A DNA stretch of 64,000 nucleotides from Paractinoplanes bogorensis (GCF_018829635.1 NZ_JAHKKG010000014.1:1-64000), one strand, 5' to 3'; counted from the stretch's first letter, positions 50,923-61,090 are shown. Notes: generated by a model not told the origin, from the sequence alone. Made by a program: numbers and translations.

Positions 50923-51720
50923 GTGCTCATCCTGCTGCCGCCGTCCGAGGGCAAGACCTCCGCCGCCACCGGCGACCCCGTCGACCTGTCCTCGCTGTGG
51001 CTGCCCGGCCTGGCCACACCCCGCAAGCGGGTGCTGTCCCGGCTGGTCGCGCTGAGCAGGCGGACGAGTGCCCGCGCGGTGGCCGAGTCGCTCGCCGTCC
51101 TGGGCATCACGGCCGGTCAGGCCGCGGAACTCGGTCGCAACGCCGGGCTGCTGACCTCGGCCACGGCCCCGGCCGCCTCGATCTACAGCGGCGTGCTCTA
51201 CGAGGCCCTCGACGCCCACTCGCTCGCGTCGCCGGCCCGGGAGTGGCTCGACGCCAGGGCGGTCGTCTTCTCGGGGCTGTGGGGTGTGGTGCGGCTCGAC
51301 GACCGCATCCCGGCCTATCGGTTGTCGGTCGGGGTGTCGCTGCCGACGCTGGGCGGGCTCACCGCGTTCTGGAAGAAAGCCCTGCCCAAGGCCCTCGACC
51401 CGGTGGCCGCCGGCGGGCCCGTGCTCGACCTGCGGTCCGGGGCGTACGGGGCGATGTGGACGCCGCCCGCTACCACCTCGGCTACCGTGCGGGTGCTGCA
51501 CGAACGGGTCGTCGACGGGGTGCCCAGGCGAGCCGTGGTCAGTCACTTCAACAAGGCGACCAAGGGACGGATCGTCCGGTCGCTGGCCGAGGCCGGGGCG
51601 GCGCCCGCGTCGGTCGACGAGATCGTCACCGCGCTGCGCGACCTCAAGTACACCGTCGAGGAGCAGCCCGCGAGTGCGGGCCGCCCCCGACAGCTGGACG
51701 TCGTGGTGGCCGAGCTCTGA
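50923..51720 (+). CDS. yaaA: YaaA-family peroxide stress protein
   Basis: A 265-residue UPF0246/YaaA protein, known in Escherichia coli to limit iron-driven damage during peroxide stress and to bind DNA. Conserved features are LLPPSEGKT at the N-terminus, YSGVLYEAL, FSGLWGVVRLDDRIPAYRL and VSHFNKATKGR. The start is GTG nine bases after the STAS stop; the pair may be cotranscribed. It abuts the convergent FKBP gene. Confidence 0.88.
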   Translation: MLILLPPSEGKTSAATGDPVDLSSLWLPGLATPRKRVLSRLVALSRRTSARAVAESLAVLGITAGQAAELGRNAGLLTSATAPAASIYSGVLYEALDAHSLASPAREWLDARAVVFSGLWGVVRLDDRIPAYRLSVGVSLPTLGGLTAFWKKALPKALDPVAAGGPVLDLRSGAYGAMWTPPATTSATVRVLHERVVDGVPRRAVVSHFNKATKGRIVRSLAEAGAAPASVDEIVTALRDLKYTVEEQPASAGRPRQLDVVVAEL

Positions 51721-52341
51721 TTACTTCGCGGCCAGGATGTCGACCACGAAGCGCAGGTCGCCCTGCTCGGGGCCGTAGGCCATGGCGGCCGGCACATCGA
51801 TCTGGATGCGGCTGCCGACCTTCTGGCCGGGGATGCCCTTGTCCCAGCCCTGGATGACCTGGCCGGTGCCGATCGGGGTGCTGAACGGCTCGCCGCGCTT
51901 CCAGGACGAGTCGATCTCCTGGCCGGTCTTGTAGCTGACCAGCACATAGTTGGCGGTCACGGTCTGACCGGCCTTGACCGCCGGGCCCCGGCCGGCCACC
52001 AGCGGGGTCACCTTGAGCTCGGTCAGCGTGCCGGTGCCGGCCTTGACCACCGGCTGCTTCTTCAGCTGGTCGGGGGTGTTGACCGGCGCGGGCTGGGCCG
52101 GCTCGGGCGCGGCCGGCGCGCTCGCCTCGGGCTCCACGGCCTCGGGGGTCGGCTGCACGGCCTCGGCCGACGGGGCCGCGGCGGCCGGCTGCGCGGCGGG
52201 CTCGGGGTCGCCACCGCGGACGGTGACGAACACGGTCACCAGGACGGCGATCACGGCCACCCCGGCCACGGCCCCGGCGACGGCCTGGGTGCGGCGCTTC
52301 GCCTTGTCGCCGGTGATGGGTCGGGCGGTCTCGGTGCTCAT
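51721..52341 (-). CDS. Membrane-anchored FKBP-type peptidyl-prolyl isomerase
   Basis: A 206-residue protein. A short basic N-terminus (TGDKAKRRTQ) precedes a helix (about 21-42) that anchors or exports it. An Ala/Pro/Glu linker (about 45-90) leads to one FKBP domain (about 95-206: QTVTANYVLVSYKTGQEIDSSW, then GTGQVIQGWDKGIPG and AMAYGP). It speeds proline isomerisation during folding of exported proteins. TAA stop directly next to yaaA. Confidence 0.9.
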   Translation of the reverse strand: MSTETARPITGDKAKRRTQAVAGAVAGVAVIAVLVTVFVTVRGGDPEPAAQPAAAAPSAEAVQPTPEAVEPEASAPAAPEPAQPAPVNTPDQLKKQPVVKAGTGTLTELKVTPLVAGRGPAVKAGQTVTANYVLVSYKTGQEIDSSWKRGEPFSTPIGTGQVIQGWDKGIPGQKVGSRIQIDVPAAMAYGPEQGDLRFVVDILAAK

Positions 52342-52560
52342 ATGTCGTCGACTCTCCTGTTATCGGCGTCGGCCGGAAACTCCGGACACGGTACCCGTAG
52401 CCGTGACGAAGCCCACCGCAAACCTCCACCGAACCGCCGATGGGGATGATCGCCCATCCGGTTGGTCACTGATTTCGCTCTACACCGTCACGCATCGAAG
52501 TGCGATCGTTTACCACTCACGCACCACTTTCCGCGCGGCTGACCGCGCGGCCAGACGTAT

Positions 52561-53454
52561 ATGCAGGAGGGTCGGTTGCCGTCGACCGGGGATGGTCGCC
52601 GCCGAGGCCAGGCCGGCCATCGGAGGGCTGCCGAACCGACCGCTCCGCACGCCTGGAACGAATATCTGTCGTCGGCGGCGGTGATCCTGGCCGGGGTACT
52701 GGTCGTCATCGGGTTCGGTTTCGTCGCGGCGCGCGGCCTGAGCAGCAACCAGGACGCGCCGGAGCGGCCGCTCGACCCGCCCGCGCCCGCCCTGGGCGAC
52801 GTGCGGCTGCCCTCACCGGGCCTGATTCCGCTGGTCAGCGCCACCCCGTCGCCCTCCGGCTCGCCCACACCGTCGACGTCACCGTCCGACTCGCCGACAC
52901 CCTCGAGGGACGTGGTCCGGGTCGCGCTGGGAGACGTACCGGAAAAGGTTGATCTGTCCAAGGACGGCCAGACCGACTGGGTGCACTGGGGTCTCGGCGG
53001 GACGTTCGCCCTCGAACGGGACAAGGGCGGCAACTTCCGCATCCTCGAGGGCGCCCCGACCGCGCCCCGGTTCCAGCACGGGCTGAGCCCCGAGACGTTC
53101 AGCTGGACCGGCGGTGACCCGGTGGCCACCACCGACGGCACCAAGACCGGCATCCGCACCTGCGGCAAGGGCAACGGTTTCACGCTCACGGCGCCCGCCG
53201 GCACCACCCCGCGACTGCTCAAGCTCTATGTCGGCAGCGTTTCGGCCCGGGGAAAGCTGACCGCGCGGCTGACCACGGGCGACTCGACCGGATCTACCGT
53301 TCTCGACAACCGGGGTGGCACGCTGCGCACCGCGGTCATCACCGTGGCCTACCAGGCGCCGAAATCCGGCCAGCTGCGGCTCACGTGGGTCACCGACACT
53401 GCGTACGGGAAAGGTTGCGCAGGGGTGGCCCTGGAAGCGGCAACGCTTTCGTGA
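52561..53454 (+). CDS. Membrane-anchored protein with a C-terminal beta-sandwich, unknown function
   Basis: A 297-residue protein of no named family. A basic N-terminus (about 1-25) is followed by a membrane helix (about 37-58), a Pro/Ser/Thr linker (SPSGSPTPSTSPSD) and a soluble outer domain (about 118-297). The latter has VDLSKDGQTDWVHWGL, FSWTGGDPVATT and a Cys pair (TCGKGNG and KGCAG) that could form a disulphide. This looks like a carbohydrate- or ligand-binding jelly roll by texture. ATG at 52561, with TTG 52576 just after a GGAGGG as an alternative. It lies 62 bases before the MMPL gene. Confidence 0.65.
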   Translation: MQEGRLPSTGDGRRRGQAGHRRAAEPTAPHAWNEYLSSAAVILAGVLVVIGFGFVAARGLSSNQDAPERPLDPPAPALGDVRLPSPGLIPLVSATPSPSGSPTPSTSPSDSPTPSRDVVRVALGDVPEKVDLSKDGQTDWVHWGLGGTFALERDKGGNFRILEGAPTAPRFQHGLSPETFSWTGGDPVATTDGTKTGIRTCGKGNGFTLTAPAGTTPRLLKLYVGSVSARGKLTARLTTGDSTGSTVLDNRGGTLRTAVITVAYQAPKSGQLRLTWVTDTAYGKGCAGVALEAATLS

Positions 53455-53516
53455 AGTGATCTCATAAACGCGCGCCGGAACCCGGCGGCGAGTTGGGTAC
53501 GACCAGAGGGGTTGAC

Positions 53517-56500
53517 GTGTTCGCGGGCTGGGGATCGTGGGTCGCCCGCTTCCGGTGGCCGGTGCTGTCCGTCGCGCTCGTCGCGGTGATCGGCGCGGGC
53601 ATCTGGGGGCTCGGGGTTTTCGGCCAGCTCACCGAGGGCGGCTACAACGACCCGAACAGTGAGTCGTCCCAGGCGACCGAGGCCGTCGACAAGGCCTTCG
53701 GGGCCCAGGGCGGCGATCTGGTGGTCGTCTACACGCCCGTCAAGGGGAACGTCGACGACGTCGAGCTGGGCAAACGCATCCGGGCCGCGCTGGCCAAGCT
53801 GCCCCGGTCCGAGGTCAAGAGCAGCACGTCCTACTGGTCGACCCGGTCACCGCAGTTCGTGGCCAAGGACAAGACGAGCGGCATCGCCAGCGTCACCCTG
53901 GCCGGAGCCGACGACGGCGCCAAACTGGACGCGTTCCGCGAGGTCAAGGACGACTTCGCCGTCTCCGGCGCGACCGTGCAGCTCTCCGGGGGCGTGGTGC
54001 TGGCCGACGCCACCTCCACCCGCTCGACCGACGACCTGGCCCGGGCCGAGATCATCTCGCTGCCGGTGGTCCTGATCCTGCTGCTGTTCCTGTTCGGCTC
54101 GCTGGTCGCGGCCTCGCTGCCGGTGCTGGTGGGCGGGGCCGCGGTGCTCGGCTCGCTGGGCGTGCTGCACGCGATCGCCGCGGTGCACGAGGTCAACTCG
54201 TTCGCGGTCAACGTGGCCAGCCTGCTCGGCCTGGGCATGGCCATCGACTACGGCCTGTTCATGGTCGGCCGCTTCCGCGAGGAACAGGCTTCCGGCTGTA
54301 CGCCCGCCGAAGCCGTACGCCGTACGGTCGCCACCGCCGGACGCACGGTCGTGTTCTCGGCGACCCTGCTGATGATCGCGCTCGCCGGTCTGCTGCTGTT
54401 CCCGCAGGGCTTCCTCAAATCCCTCGCGTACGGGGGTCTGGCCGCGGTCGGCCTGGCCGCGCTGCTCTCGCTGACCCTGCTGCCGGCCCTGCTCGCGGTG
54501 CTCGGCCCGCGCGTCGACAAGCTGCCGATCCGGCTCCCCGTCCGCGGCCCGGGCACCTTCTGGGCGCGGCTCGCGGGCGGCGTGCTGCGCCGGCCGGTCG
54601 TAGTAGTGCTGCCGATCCTGGCCGGCCTGCTGGTGCTGGCGGCGCCGATCGGCGGGGTCCGCTTCGGCGAGGCCGACGAGCGGACACTGCCGCCGGGCGA
54701 CCCGGCCCGGGTGGCGATCGAAACCCTCAAGTCGGACTACCCGCAGTTCAGCGGCGACACCATGCCGATCGTGCTGCGCGGCGCCGACTTCGACAGCTCG
54801 GCCTTCGCGGTGACACTGCGCCAGATCGACGGCATCGCCCAGCTGAGCCCGGCCCAGCACGCGGGCAACGTCACCGTCTTCACGGCGACCCTCGACTCGA
54901 CCGATCCGTTCAGCTCCTCGGCCCGCCAGGTGGTCGACGACATCCGCTCCCTGCCGGTGCCGAACGGGGCCGAACTGCTGGTCGGCGGCACGACCGCCCG
55001 CAACGTGGACAGCCTGGCGGCGACCGCCGCGAAACTGCCGTGGATGGTCGGCCTGCTGGTCGGGGCCACGCTGATCCTGATGTTCCTGGCCTTCGGCTCG
55101 ATCCTGCTGCCGATCAAGGCCGTGGTGATGAGCGCGCTGAGCCTGAGCGCGACCTTCGGCGTCCTGGTCTGGATCTTCCAGGACGGCCACGGCGCCTCCT
55201 GGCTGAACGTGACGCCGGCCCCGCTCGAAGCGGGCATCGTGGTGCTGATGGCGGCCGTGGTGTTCGGCCTGTCCACCGACTACGAGGTGTTCCTGCTCTC
55301 CCGCATGGTCGAGGCCCGGGCCCAGGGCGCGTCGACGAAAGAAGCGGTGACGGTCGGCCTGGCCCGCACCGGCCGGGTGATCAGCGCGGCGGCCCTGCTG
55401 CTGATCGTGGTGACCGGGGCGTTCGCGCTGTCCTCGGTGACGACGATGCGCTTCGTCGGCGTGGGCATGATCGTGGCCCTGTTCCTGGACGCCACGGTGG
55501 TCCGGATGCTCCTCGTGCCGGCGGTGCTGGGCCTGCTGGGGAACGCGGCCTGGTGGGCGCCGGGGCCGCTTCGCCGGTTGCAGGAACGGGCCGGGCTCTC
55601 CGAACACGCCGGCGAGGCGCAAGCAGCCCTGACGTCGGGGCGGCATGCGGTGGGCGAGCAGACGGTTCGGCTGGCGTTGCCGCCGGGGCCGTCGGCGACC
55701 AAGCAGAAGGCGACCTGGGACCGCGAGGCTGCGGGGATCCTGCTGCTGCCGCCGGCGATGATGTCGAAGGTCGCGTCGTCGACGGGCGAGGCCGCGACCG
55801 AGGTGATCCCCAAGGTCGTCGACGGGCCGTCGGCGGGCGTGGTGGACGACGACGTGGTCGACGCCGAGATCATCGAGGACGATCCGGCTCCGGCCGAGGC
55901 GGCCGACTCTGCCGGGTCGTCCGACTCGGGGGCTGAGGCCGGCGACGACGCCTCGTCCGAGGAGGGTGCTGAGCACGCTGCGGCCGGTTCTGTTGCCGAT
56001 GATGCGCGTGCTGAGGCGGCTCCCGGGGAAGCAACTGCCGAAGACGGCGTAGCCGGCAGTGCGGCCTCTCCTACGTCGGCCGCAGACACTGCGATCAAGG
56101 ACGACGCGGACGAAGCCGAAGTTGTCGACGCGGTCGCCGATGATGCGGTCACCGATCCGGTTTCCGAGGGGGGCACGGCCGAGCCGGCAACAGGATCTGA
56201 CGCGGCTGAGTCAAGCGCCACCGACGCAGTCGGCGGCAGCGCCTCTGAGCCGAGCACCCCCGACGCGCTCACCAGCAACACCGTCAGCGAGCCGAGCCGC
56301 ACTGACGCGGCCGCCGACAGCACCGCCACCGAGCCAAGCGAGGCGGACGCTGTTGCTGATGTGGTCGCCACCGAGCCAAGCGTCGCCGATGCAGGTGCCA
56401 GCGGTGCCGCCGATGCCGATGCCGCTGATGCCGCTGCCGGCGATGCCGCCGGGCGGCCGGTAACCGAGGACGCTGCGGTCGAGCCGGCCGACGAGGAAAG

Positions 56501-59312
56501 CACCGCCGAGTCGGCCACCCCTCAGGTCGCCACGGAAATTGCTGGGGAAACGGCCGACGTCGACGCGGGCCGACCGGCCGCTGGGGAAGCAATCTCGGAT
56601 CCGCGGATCGTCGTCGATACGGCAGCGGTCGACTCGATCGCCGCGCGGATCCTGGCCGCCGATGCTCGCGCAGCCCGCATGGCCGCCGACGAAGCTGCAA
56701 CGGCCGTAACTGGGCCGACCAGTTCTTCCGAGGCCACCACAGCCCACGAACCGGCAACTGCAGCCCACACCCCCGATCCGTCCACCGCCGCCCACGTCAC
56801 AGATCCGGAAGCGGCCGCAGCCACCGACTCGGCGACCGAAACCTCTGATCACACCGCCCACGCGACCGACCTGCCCGTCGCCGACGCCGACGCCGATTCG
56901 GTCGCCGACGTGGCAGCCGGCGAAACGGCCACCACTCGCAGCGATGCCGGCGATTCATACGCGGCGCGCATCACTGACAACGCAGCGGCCGCTGAACGCA
57001 TCACCGGCAGCGCCTCGGCTGCCGAGCGCATCGCTGACGAAACACCTGTCGCCGAACGCATCGCTGACGACGCACCCGCCGGCGAACGCATTGCTAGCGA
57101 CGCACCTGCCGCCGAACGCATCGCTGACGACACAACCGCCGCCGAAAGCATTGCCGACGACGCACCCGCCGCCGAACGCATCAGCGACAACGACCCGGAC
57201 TCGGCACGGACCGACGCCGAAGACGCAGCTGCTGCTGGGCGCATTGCTGGGGATGAGTCCGCTGCTGAGCGCGAATCTGACGTTGCGCGGAACGACGACT
57301 TCTCCTACGCGGCGCGTACCAGTGACGATGAGCCGGGCGCCGGGCGCATTGGTGACGACGAGCTGGTCGCTGGGCGTGTCAGTCCGGCGGAACCGGACTC
57401 TCACGAGGTCGACGAGCCGGTTTACGCCCCGGCCGCCAGCCGTTGGCCGGGTGTTGACGACGAGCCTGCGGTCGGCGAGTTGGTCGATGACGATGAGCCG
57501 CCGCTGGCTGCGGCCTCGCTGCACTACCCGGTGCCGTACTACCCCGAGCCGGGCGTGTACCGGTCGGAGTCGGTCAGCAAGTATGCCGACTACTCGGCTC
57601 CGGACGAGTTCTTCTTCGCGCCCTCGTCGGCGGGGACGTTCGCCAGTTCGCTGGAGCTGCCCGCCGCGGACGCCGAGCCGCCCGTGCCCTATTTCGGGGA
57701 CCGGCCCGACTTCGAGCGCACCCGCAACCTCTCGCTGCCCGACCTGAACCTCGGCCGCCGTTCCGACGGGCCCGACCTGGATGCGACGGCGGTCTTCGAG
57801 GCGCCGAACCGGCAGGCCGCACGGGCCTTCGAGTCCCCCGACCCGGAGACCTCGGGGGCGATCGCGACCCCCGAACTCGACCCGGTGACTCCGGACTACC
57901 GGGCGATCACCCCGGCCGCGCCCGCCGCGTCGACGAGCACCGGGTCGGTGCCGGACACGACGACGGCCGACACCGCGGCGACGCCGGAGACCGACGCGGT
58001 TCCGTCGGCGGTCGACGAGTCGGATCTCGCCGTCACGCGCAACTTCGATGCTCCGGACCTGGAGGCCACGCGCCGGCTCCGGCTCCCGGGCCTCGAGTCG
58101 ACGCGGCGCATACCCGCCCCGGACGTCGAACGCGCCCGCCGCCTCGAGTCCTCCGCCCCGACTGCGAGCTCCGCCCCGACCACGAGCTCGACGCCGACCG
58201 CGGAGGAGGTCGTGTCCACCCCGCCGCTCCCCCGGCGTCCGGTCGAGCCGACGACAGACCCGGCCCCGGCGTCCTCCTCGAGCCGCCTGTCGGACCTCTT
58301 CCCGACCCGGCGGACCACCGAGCCCGACGAGACCCCGGCCCAGCGCCGGCCCACGATCTTCGACGAGCCCGCACCGGTGCCCGCCGACCCGGGGCCGGCA
58401 CCTTACGACCGGCCGATGCCGAGCCGGGACCCGTTCCGCCGGAATCTCGCCGGGCCCGGCGAGCCGGCTCTCAAACCGGCGGACAAACCCGACAAGCCGG
58501 TCCACGAACCGGCCGATGAGCCGAACCGGAGGCGGGATCCGTTCCGGACACGCCGACCGGCCGCGCTCGACGAGCCGAGCACCGCAACGAACGAGTCAGG
58601 CAGCGCCCCGCTGCTCGAACGCCGGCCCGCCGCCTTCGGCGAGCCGGGAACCGAGAGTCTGCCGGGCACCGAGCCGCTCCCCCGACGGCAGCCGGCCGAG
58701 TCCGAGCAGCGCCGGGCCGCCGCATTCACCGAGCCGACCCCGGGCCGCGAGCCACTGCCGCAGCGCCGACCGGCCGAACCTGACTCCCGCCAGCAGCTTC
58801 CCGTGCGACAAGTCCCCGAACAGCGCCCGGCCGTCGAACAGCACGGGCTGGACCCGGTGCTTCCCGTGCGGCGGGCGGCCGGGTACGGCGATCCGCACCC
58901 GCAGACTGAAGCCCGTCCCGCCGACCAGCAGCCGGATCCGTCGCCGCTGCTGCGCCCGTCGATGCTCGGTGACCAGCCCTATTCGGTCCGGCCTCCAGAA
59001 CCGACGGCGGCCCGGCCTCCGGAACCGACGGCGGTCCGGTCACCGGAACCGACGGCGGCCCGGTCACCGGAACCGACGGCGACGACGGTGCCCGCCCCGC
59101 GCCGCCCGGCCGACCTGGGCGATCACCTGCGGACGACCCGCCCGGCCGACCTGGGTGACCACCTGCGCGAGTCCCGTCCGGCCGACCTCGCGCAGTACAC
59201 CCGGCGCCCGACCGGCGAGCGCAAGCCCACCGACAAGCGCCGCCCGGCGACCCTGGCCGACCAGACGCCGCCGTCACGCCGCCGCACCGAGGACGACGAG
59301 CCGGCCGGGTAA
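53517..59312 (+). CDS. MMPL-family transporter with a giant disordered tail
   Basis: A 1,931-residue protein. Residues 1 to about 690 are an ordinary MMPL/RND-type exporter. The first helix is near the N-terminus, a helix cluster begins at about 180 (LPVVLILLLFLFGSLVAASL) and a second at about 509 (MVGLLVGATLILMFLAFGSI), with FGLSTDYEVFLLSRMVEA in the latter and GLGMAIDYGLFMVGRFREE in the former. Residues about 690-1931 are cytoplasmic, Ala/Asp/Glu-rich then Pro/Arg-rich low-complexity sequence with several tandem repeats. The GTG at 53517 follows AGAGGGG; TTG 53493 is less likely. Substrates of MMPL proteins include lipids and drugs; none is evident here. Confidence 0.9.
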   Translation: MFAGWGSWVARFRWPVLSVALVAVIGAGIWGLGVFGQLTEGGYNDPNSESSQATEAVDKAFGAQGGDLVVVYTPVKGNVDDVELGKRIRAALAKLPRSEVKSSTSYWSTRSPQFVAKDKTSGIASVTLAGADDGAKLDAFREVKDDFAVSGATVQLSGGVVLADATSTRSTDDLARAEIISLPVVLILLLFLFGSLVAASLPVLVGGAAVLGSLGVLHAIAAVHEVNSFAVNVASLLGLGMAIDYGLFMVGRFREEQASGCTPAEAVRRTVATAGRTVVFSATLLMIALAGLLLFPQGFLKSLAYGGLAAVGLAALLSLTLLPALLAVLGPRVDKLPIRLPVRGPGTFWARLAGGVLRRPVVVVLPILAGLLVLAAPIGGVRFGEADERTLPPGDPARVAIETLKSDYPQFSGDTMPIVLRGADFDSSAFAVTLRQIDGIAQLSPAQHAGNVTVFTATLDSTDPFSSSARQVVDDIRSLPVPNGAELLVGGTTARNVDSLAATAAKLPWMVGLLVGATLILMFLAFGSILLPIKAVVMSALSLSATFGVLVWIFQDGHGASWLNVTPAPLEAGIVVLMAAVVFGLSTDYEVFLLSRMVEARAQGASTKEAVTVGLARTGRVISAAALLLIVVTGAFALSSVTTMRFVGVGMIVALFLDATVVRMLLVPAVLGLLGNAAWWAPGPLRRLQERAGLSEHAGEAQAALTSGRHAVGEQTVRLALPPGPSATKQKATWDREAAGILLLPPAMMSKVASSTGEAATEVIPKVVDGPSAGVVDDDVVDAEIIEDDPAPAEAADSAGSSDSGAEAGDDASSEEGAEHAAAGSVADDARAEAAPGEATAEDGVAGSAASPTSAADTAIKDDADEAEVVDAVADDAVTDPVSEGGTAEPATGSDAAESSATDAVGGSASEPSTPDALTSNTVSEPSRTDAAADSTATEPSEADAVADVVATEPSVADAGASGAADADAADAAAGDAAGRPVTEDAAVEPADEESTAESATPQVATEIAGETADVDAGRPAAGEAISDPRIVVDTAAVDSIAARILAADARAARMAADEAATAVTGPTSSSEATTAHEPATAAHTPDPSTAAHVTDPEAAAATDSATETSDHTAHATDLPVADADADSVADVAAGETATTRSDAGDSYAARITDNAAAAERITGSASAAERIADETPVAERIADDAPAGERIASDAPAAERIADDTTAAESIADDAPAAERISDNDPDSARTDAEDAAAAGRIAGDESAAERESDVARNDDFSYAARTSDDEPGAGRIGDDELVAGRVSPAEPDSHEVDEPVYAPAASRWPGVDDEPAVGELVDDDEPPLAAASLHYPVPYYPEPGVYRSESVSKYADYSAPDEFFFAPSSAGTFASSLELPAADAEPPVPYFGDRPDFERTRNLSLPDLNLGRRSDGPDLDATAVFEAPNRQAARAFESPDPETSGAIATPELDPVTPDYRAITPAAPAASTSTGSVPDTTTADTAATPETDAVPSAVDESDLAVTRNFDAPDLEATRRLRLPGLESTRRIPAPDVERARRLESSAPTASSAPTTSSTPTAEEVVSTPPLPRRPVEPTTDPAPASSSSRLSDLFPTRRTTEPDETPAQRRPTIFDEPAPVPADPGPAPYDRPMPSRDPFRRNLAGPGEPALKPADKPDKPVHEPADEPNRRRDPFRTRRPAALDEPSTATNESGSAPLLERRPAAFGEPGTESLPGTEPLPRRQPAESEQRRAAAFTEPTPGREPLPQRRPAEPDSRQQLPVRQVPEQRPAVEQHGLDPVLPVRRAAGYGDPHPQTEARPADQQPDPSPLLRPSMLGDQPYSVRPPEPTAARPPEPTAVRSPEPTAARSPEPTATTVPAPRRPADLGDHLRTTRPADLGDHLRESRPADLAQYTRRPTGERKPTDKRRPATLADQTPPSRRRTEDDEPAG
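56961..57190 (+). repeat. 30-bp in-frame repeats in the MMPL tail
   Basis: About seven to eight units of 30 bases encode ten-residue blocks such as AAERIADDAP, AGERIASDAP and AAESIADDAP (unit boundaries at 56991, 57021, 57051 and so on). Further short repeats near the 3' end encode PEPTAARP-like octads (about 58997-59085) and 11-residue RPADLGDHLRT-like blocks (about 59104-59190). Confidence 0.85.
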
Positions 59313-59317
59313 CCGGC

Positions 59318-60055
59318 TCAGCGGAAGACCAGTCCGCCGCCCACCTCGAGGACCTGGCCGGTGAGCGCTCCGGAACCCTCGGAGACCAGGAGGCGTACGG
59401 TCGCAACCAGGTCTTCCGGCACGAGCGGCCGTGGCAGCGCCTGCGAGGCGACGATCGGGGCGTGGGCCCGCTGGTCCTGACCGGCGGCCAGCTCGACCTC
59501 GCCCTCGGTGCGGATCGCCCCGGGCGAGAGCGCGTTCACGGTGATCCCGGCCGGCCCGAGCGCTCGGGCCAGCGAGCGGGTGAGGCCGATCAGGGCGGCC
59601 TTGCTGGAGACGTACGCGGGACCGGACGGGCCGCCCAGCCGCACGGTCGGCGAGACCACGTTGACGATGCGGCCCCAGCCCCGTTCGGCCATGCCGGGGC
59701 TGAGCGCCTGGGCCAGCAGCATCGGGGCGGTGACGTTGACCGCGAACGTCTGCTGCCACTCGGCCAGCGGCAACTCCGCGAAGTCCACGTTGGAGGCCTT
59801 GGCCGCGTTGTTGATCAGCACGTCGACCGGGCCGGCGCGGTCGGCCAGGTCGCGGACGGCGCCCGGATCGGCCAGGTCGGCGTCGAGCAGGGTGGCCTCA
59901 GCGCCCAGGTCACGGCACAGGCGGGCGACGCCCTCGGCCTCCTCGGGGGCGGCCAGGTGGTGCAGCATCAGCTTGTGCCCGGGCCGGGACAGTCCGACGG
60001 CGATGGCCGCCCCGATCCCGCGCCGCGCCCCGGTGATCAGAATCCGCTGACCCAT
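59318..60055 (-). CDS. SDR-family oxidoreductase
   Basis: A 245-residue classical short-chain dehydrogenase: TGARRGIG (about 8-15), VLINNAA, catalytic YVSSK and the end TGQVLEVGGGLVF. It resembles FabG-like and glucose-dehydrogenase-like SDRs; the substrate is unknown. It starts with ATG and ends five bases from the convergent MMPL gene. Confidence 0.87.
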   Translation of the reverse strand: MGQRILITGARRGIGAAIAVGLSRPGHKLMLHHLAAPEEAEGVARLCRDLGAEATLLDADLADPGAVRDLADRAGPVDVLINNAAKASNVDFAELPLAEWQQTFAVNVTAPMLLAQALSPGMAERGWGRIVNVVSPTVRLGGPSGPAYVSSKAALIGLTRSLARALGPAGITVNALSPGAIRTEGEVELAAGQDQRAHAPIVASQALPRPLVPEDLVATVRLLVSEGSGALTGQVLEVGGGLVFR

Positions 60056-60135
60056 GCGGTCACCCTATGCGGAAGAAGCGGGGAAAGGGACGTGGCCGAG
60101 CGGCTCGCTGGCGCAGAACCGCTCGGCCACGTCGT

Positions 60136-61020
60136 TCAGGGGCGGGCGACCACCATCGGCGCGACCGCGGCCGGGACCGGCCGGGTCGACAGCCAGCAGC
60201 CGGCCGCGACCAGAACGAACCCCCCGATCGTACTGAGACCGAAGCTCTCGTCGAGCAACGCAACTCCGAGAAGGACGGCGACAACCGGGTTCACATATGT
60301 CACCAGGCCCGCCCGGGTCGACCCGACCTGCGCGATGAGCTGGTAGAACGCGAGCAGCGCGAGGGCCGTGCAGAGGACGCCGAGCGCGGCCAGTGATGCC
60401 CACGACTCGATGCGTACGGGATGGGAAGGAATGGCGAAAAGGGCGAACGGCGCGAGCGCCAGCGTGGTGATCCCGGTCGTGGCCCCGACCAGCGACTCGG
60501 CCGGCACGTCGGACAGGCGGCGCTGGACGATCATGGTGGCCACCGCGTAGCTGATCGCGGCGACCAGCACCATGCCGGCACCGAGCAGACCGAGGCGGTC
60601 GCCCGAGAGGTCCAGGCCGACCAGCAGCGCCACCCCGCCGAAGCCGAGCACGAGGCCGGCCACCCGGATCGGGGTGAGCCGCTCGGTCCGCGACATGAGC
60701 AGCGCGATCGCGACCGGTTCGACCGCGATGAGCAGGCCGGTGAGCGACGAGCTGATGTGCGTCTCGCCGTACGTGATCAGCAGGAACGGGCCGAGAATGT
60801 GCACGAACGACAGCACGACGACCCAGCGCATGCGTCCGCGCAGCCCGGCCAGGGTGCCGCGCGCGGCGGCGATCGGCAGCAGCACGAGCGCCGCGATCGC
60901 CACGCGGCCGGCCACCACGAGCAGCGGCGACAGGTCCTCGATGGCGACCTTGATCAGGAAGTACGGGATGCCCCAGAGCACCGAGACAGCGAGGAAGAGG
61001 AGCCAGGCACGTCGATTCAC
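60136..61020 (-). CDS. EamA/DMT-family transporter
   Basis: A 294-residue membrane protein with ten helices in two EamA repeats. FLAVSVLWGIPYFLIKVAI opens the first, and LLGAGMVLVAAISYAVATMI opens the second. DMT exporters carry amino acids, metabolites or drugs out of the cell. Start is GTG at 61018-61020 (VNRRAWLL), the normal position before the first helix. It is divergent from a LysR gene 70 bases away, which probably controls it. Confidence 0.88.
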   Translation of the reverse strand: MNRRAWLLFLAVSVLWGIPYFLIKVAIEDLSPLLVVAGRVAIAALVLLPIAAARGTLAGLRGRMRWVVVLSFVHILGPFLLITYGETHISSSLTGLLIAVEPVAIALLMSRTERLTPIRVAGLVLGFGGVALLVGLDLSGDRLGLLGAGMVLVAAISYAVATMIVQRRLSDVPAESLVGATTGITTLALAPFALFAIPSHPVRIESWASLAALGVLCTALALLAFYQLIAQVGSTRAGLVTYVNPVVAVLLGVALLDESFGLSTIGGFVLVAAGCWLSTRPVPAAVAPMVVARP

Positions 61021-61090
61021 ACCACAATTCTTTTCCCGTACGGTGTTAAGCGGTAGTGCCGACTTACTGAGGTTGTCATCAGGAGAGCTA

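Noticed and set aside
53847..55976. A 709-residue minus-strand frame inside the MMPL gene
   Set aside because: His/Arg/Gln-rich shadow of the transporter; the plus strand has clear MMPL motifs.
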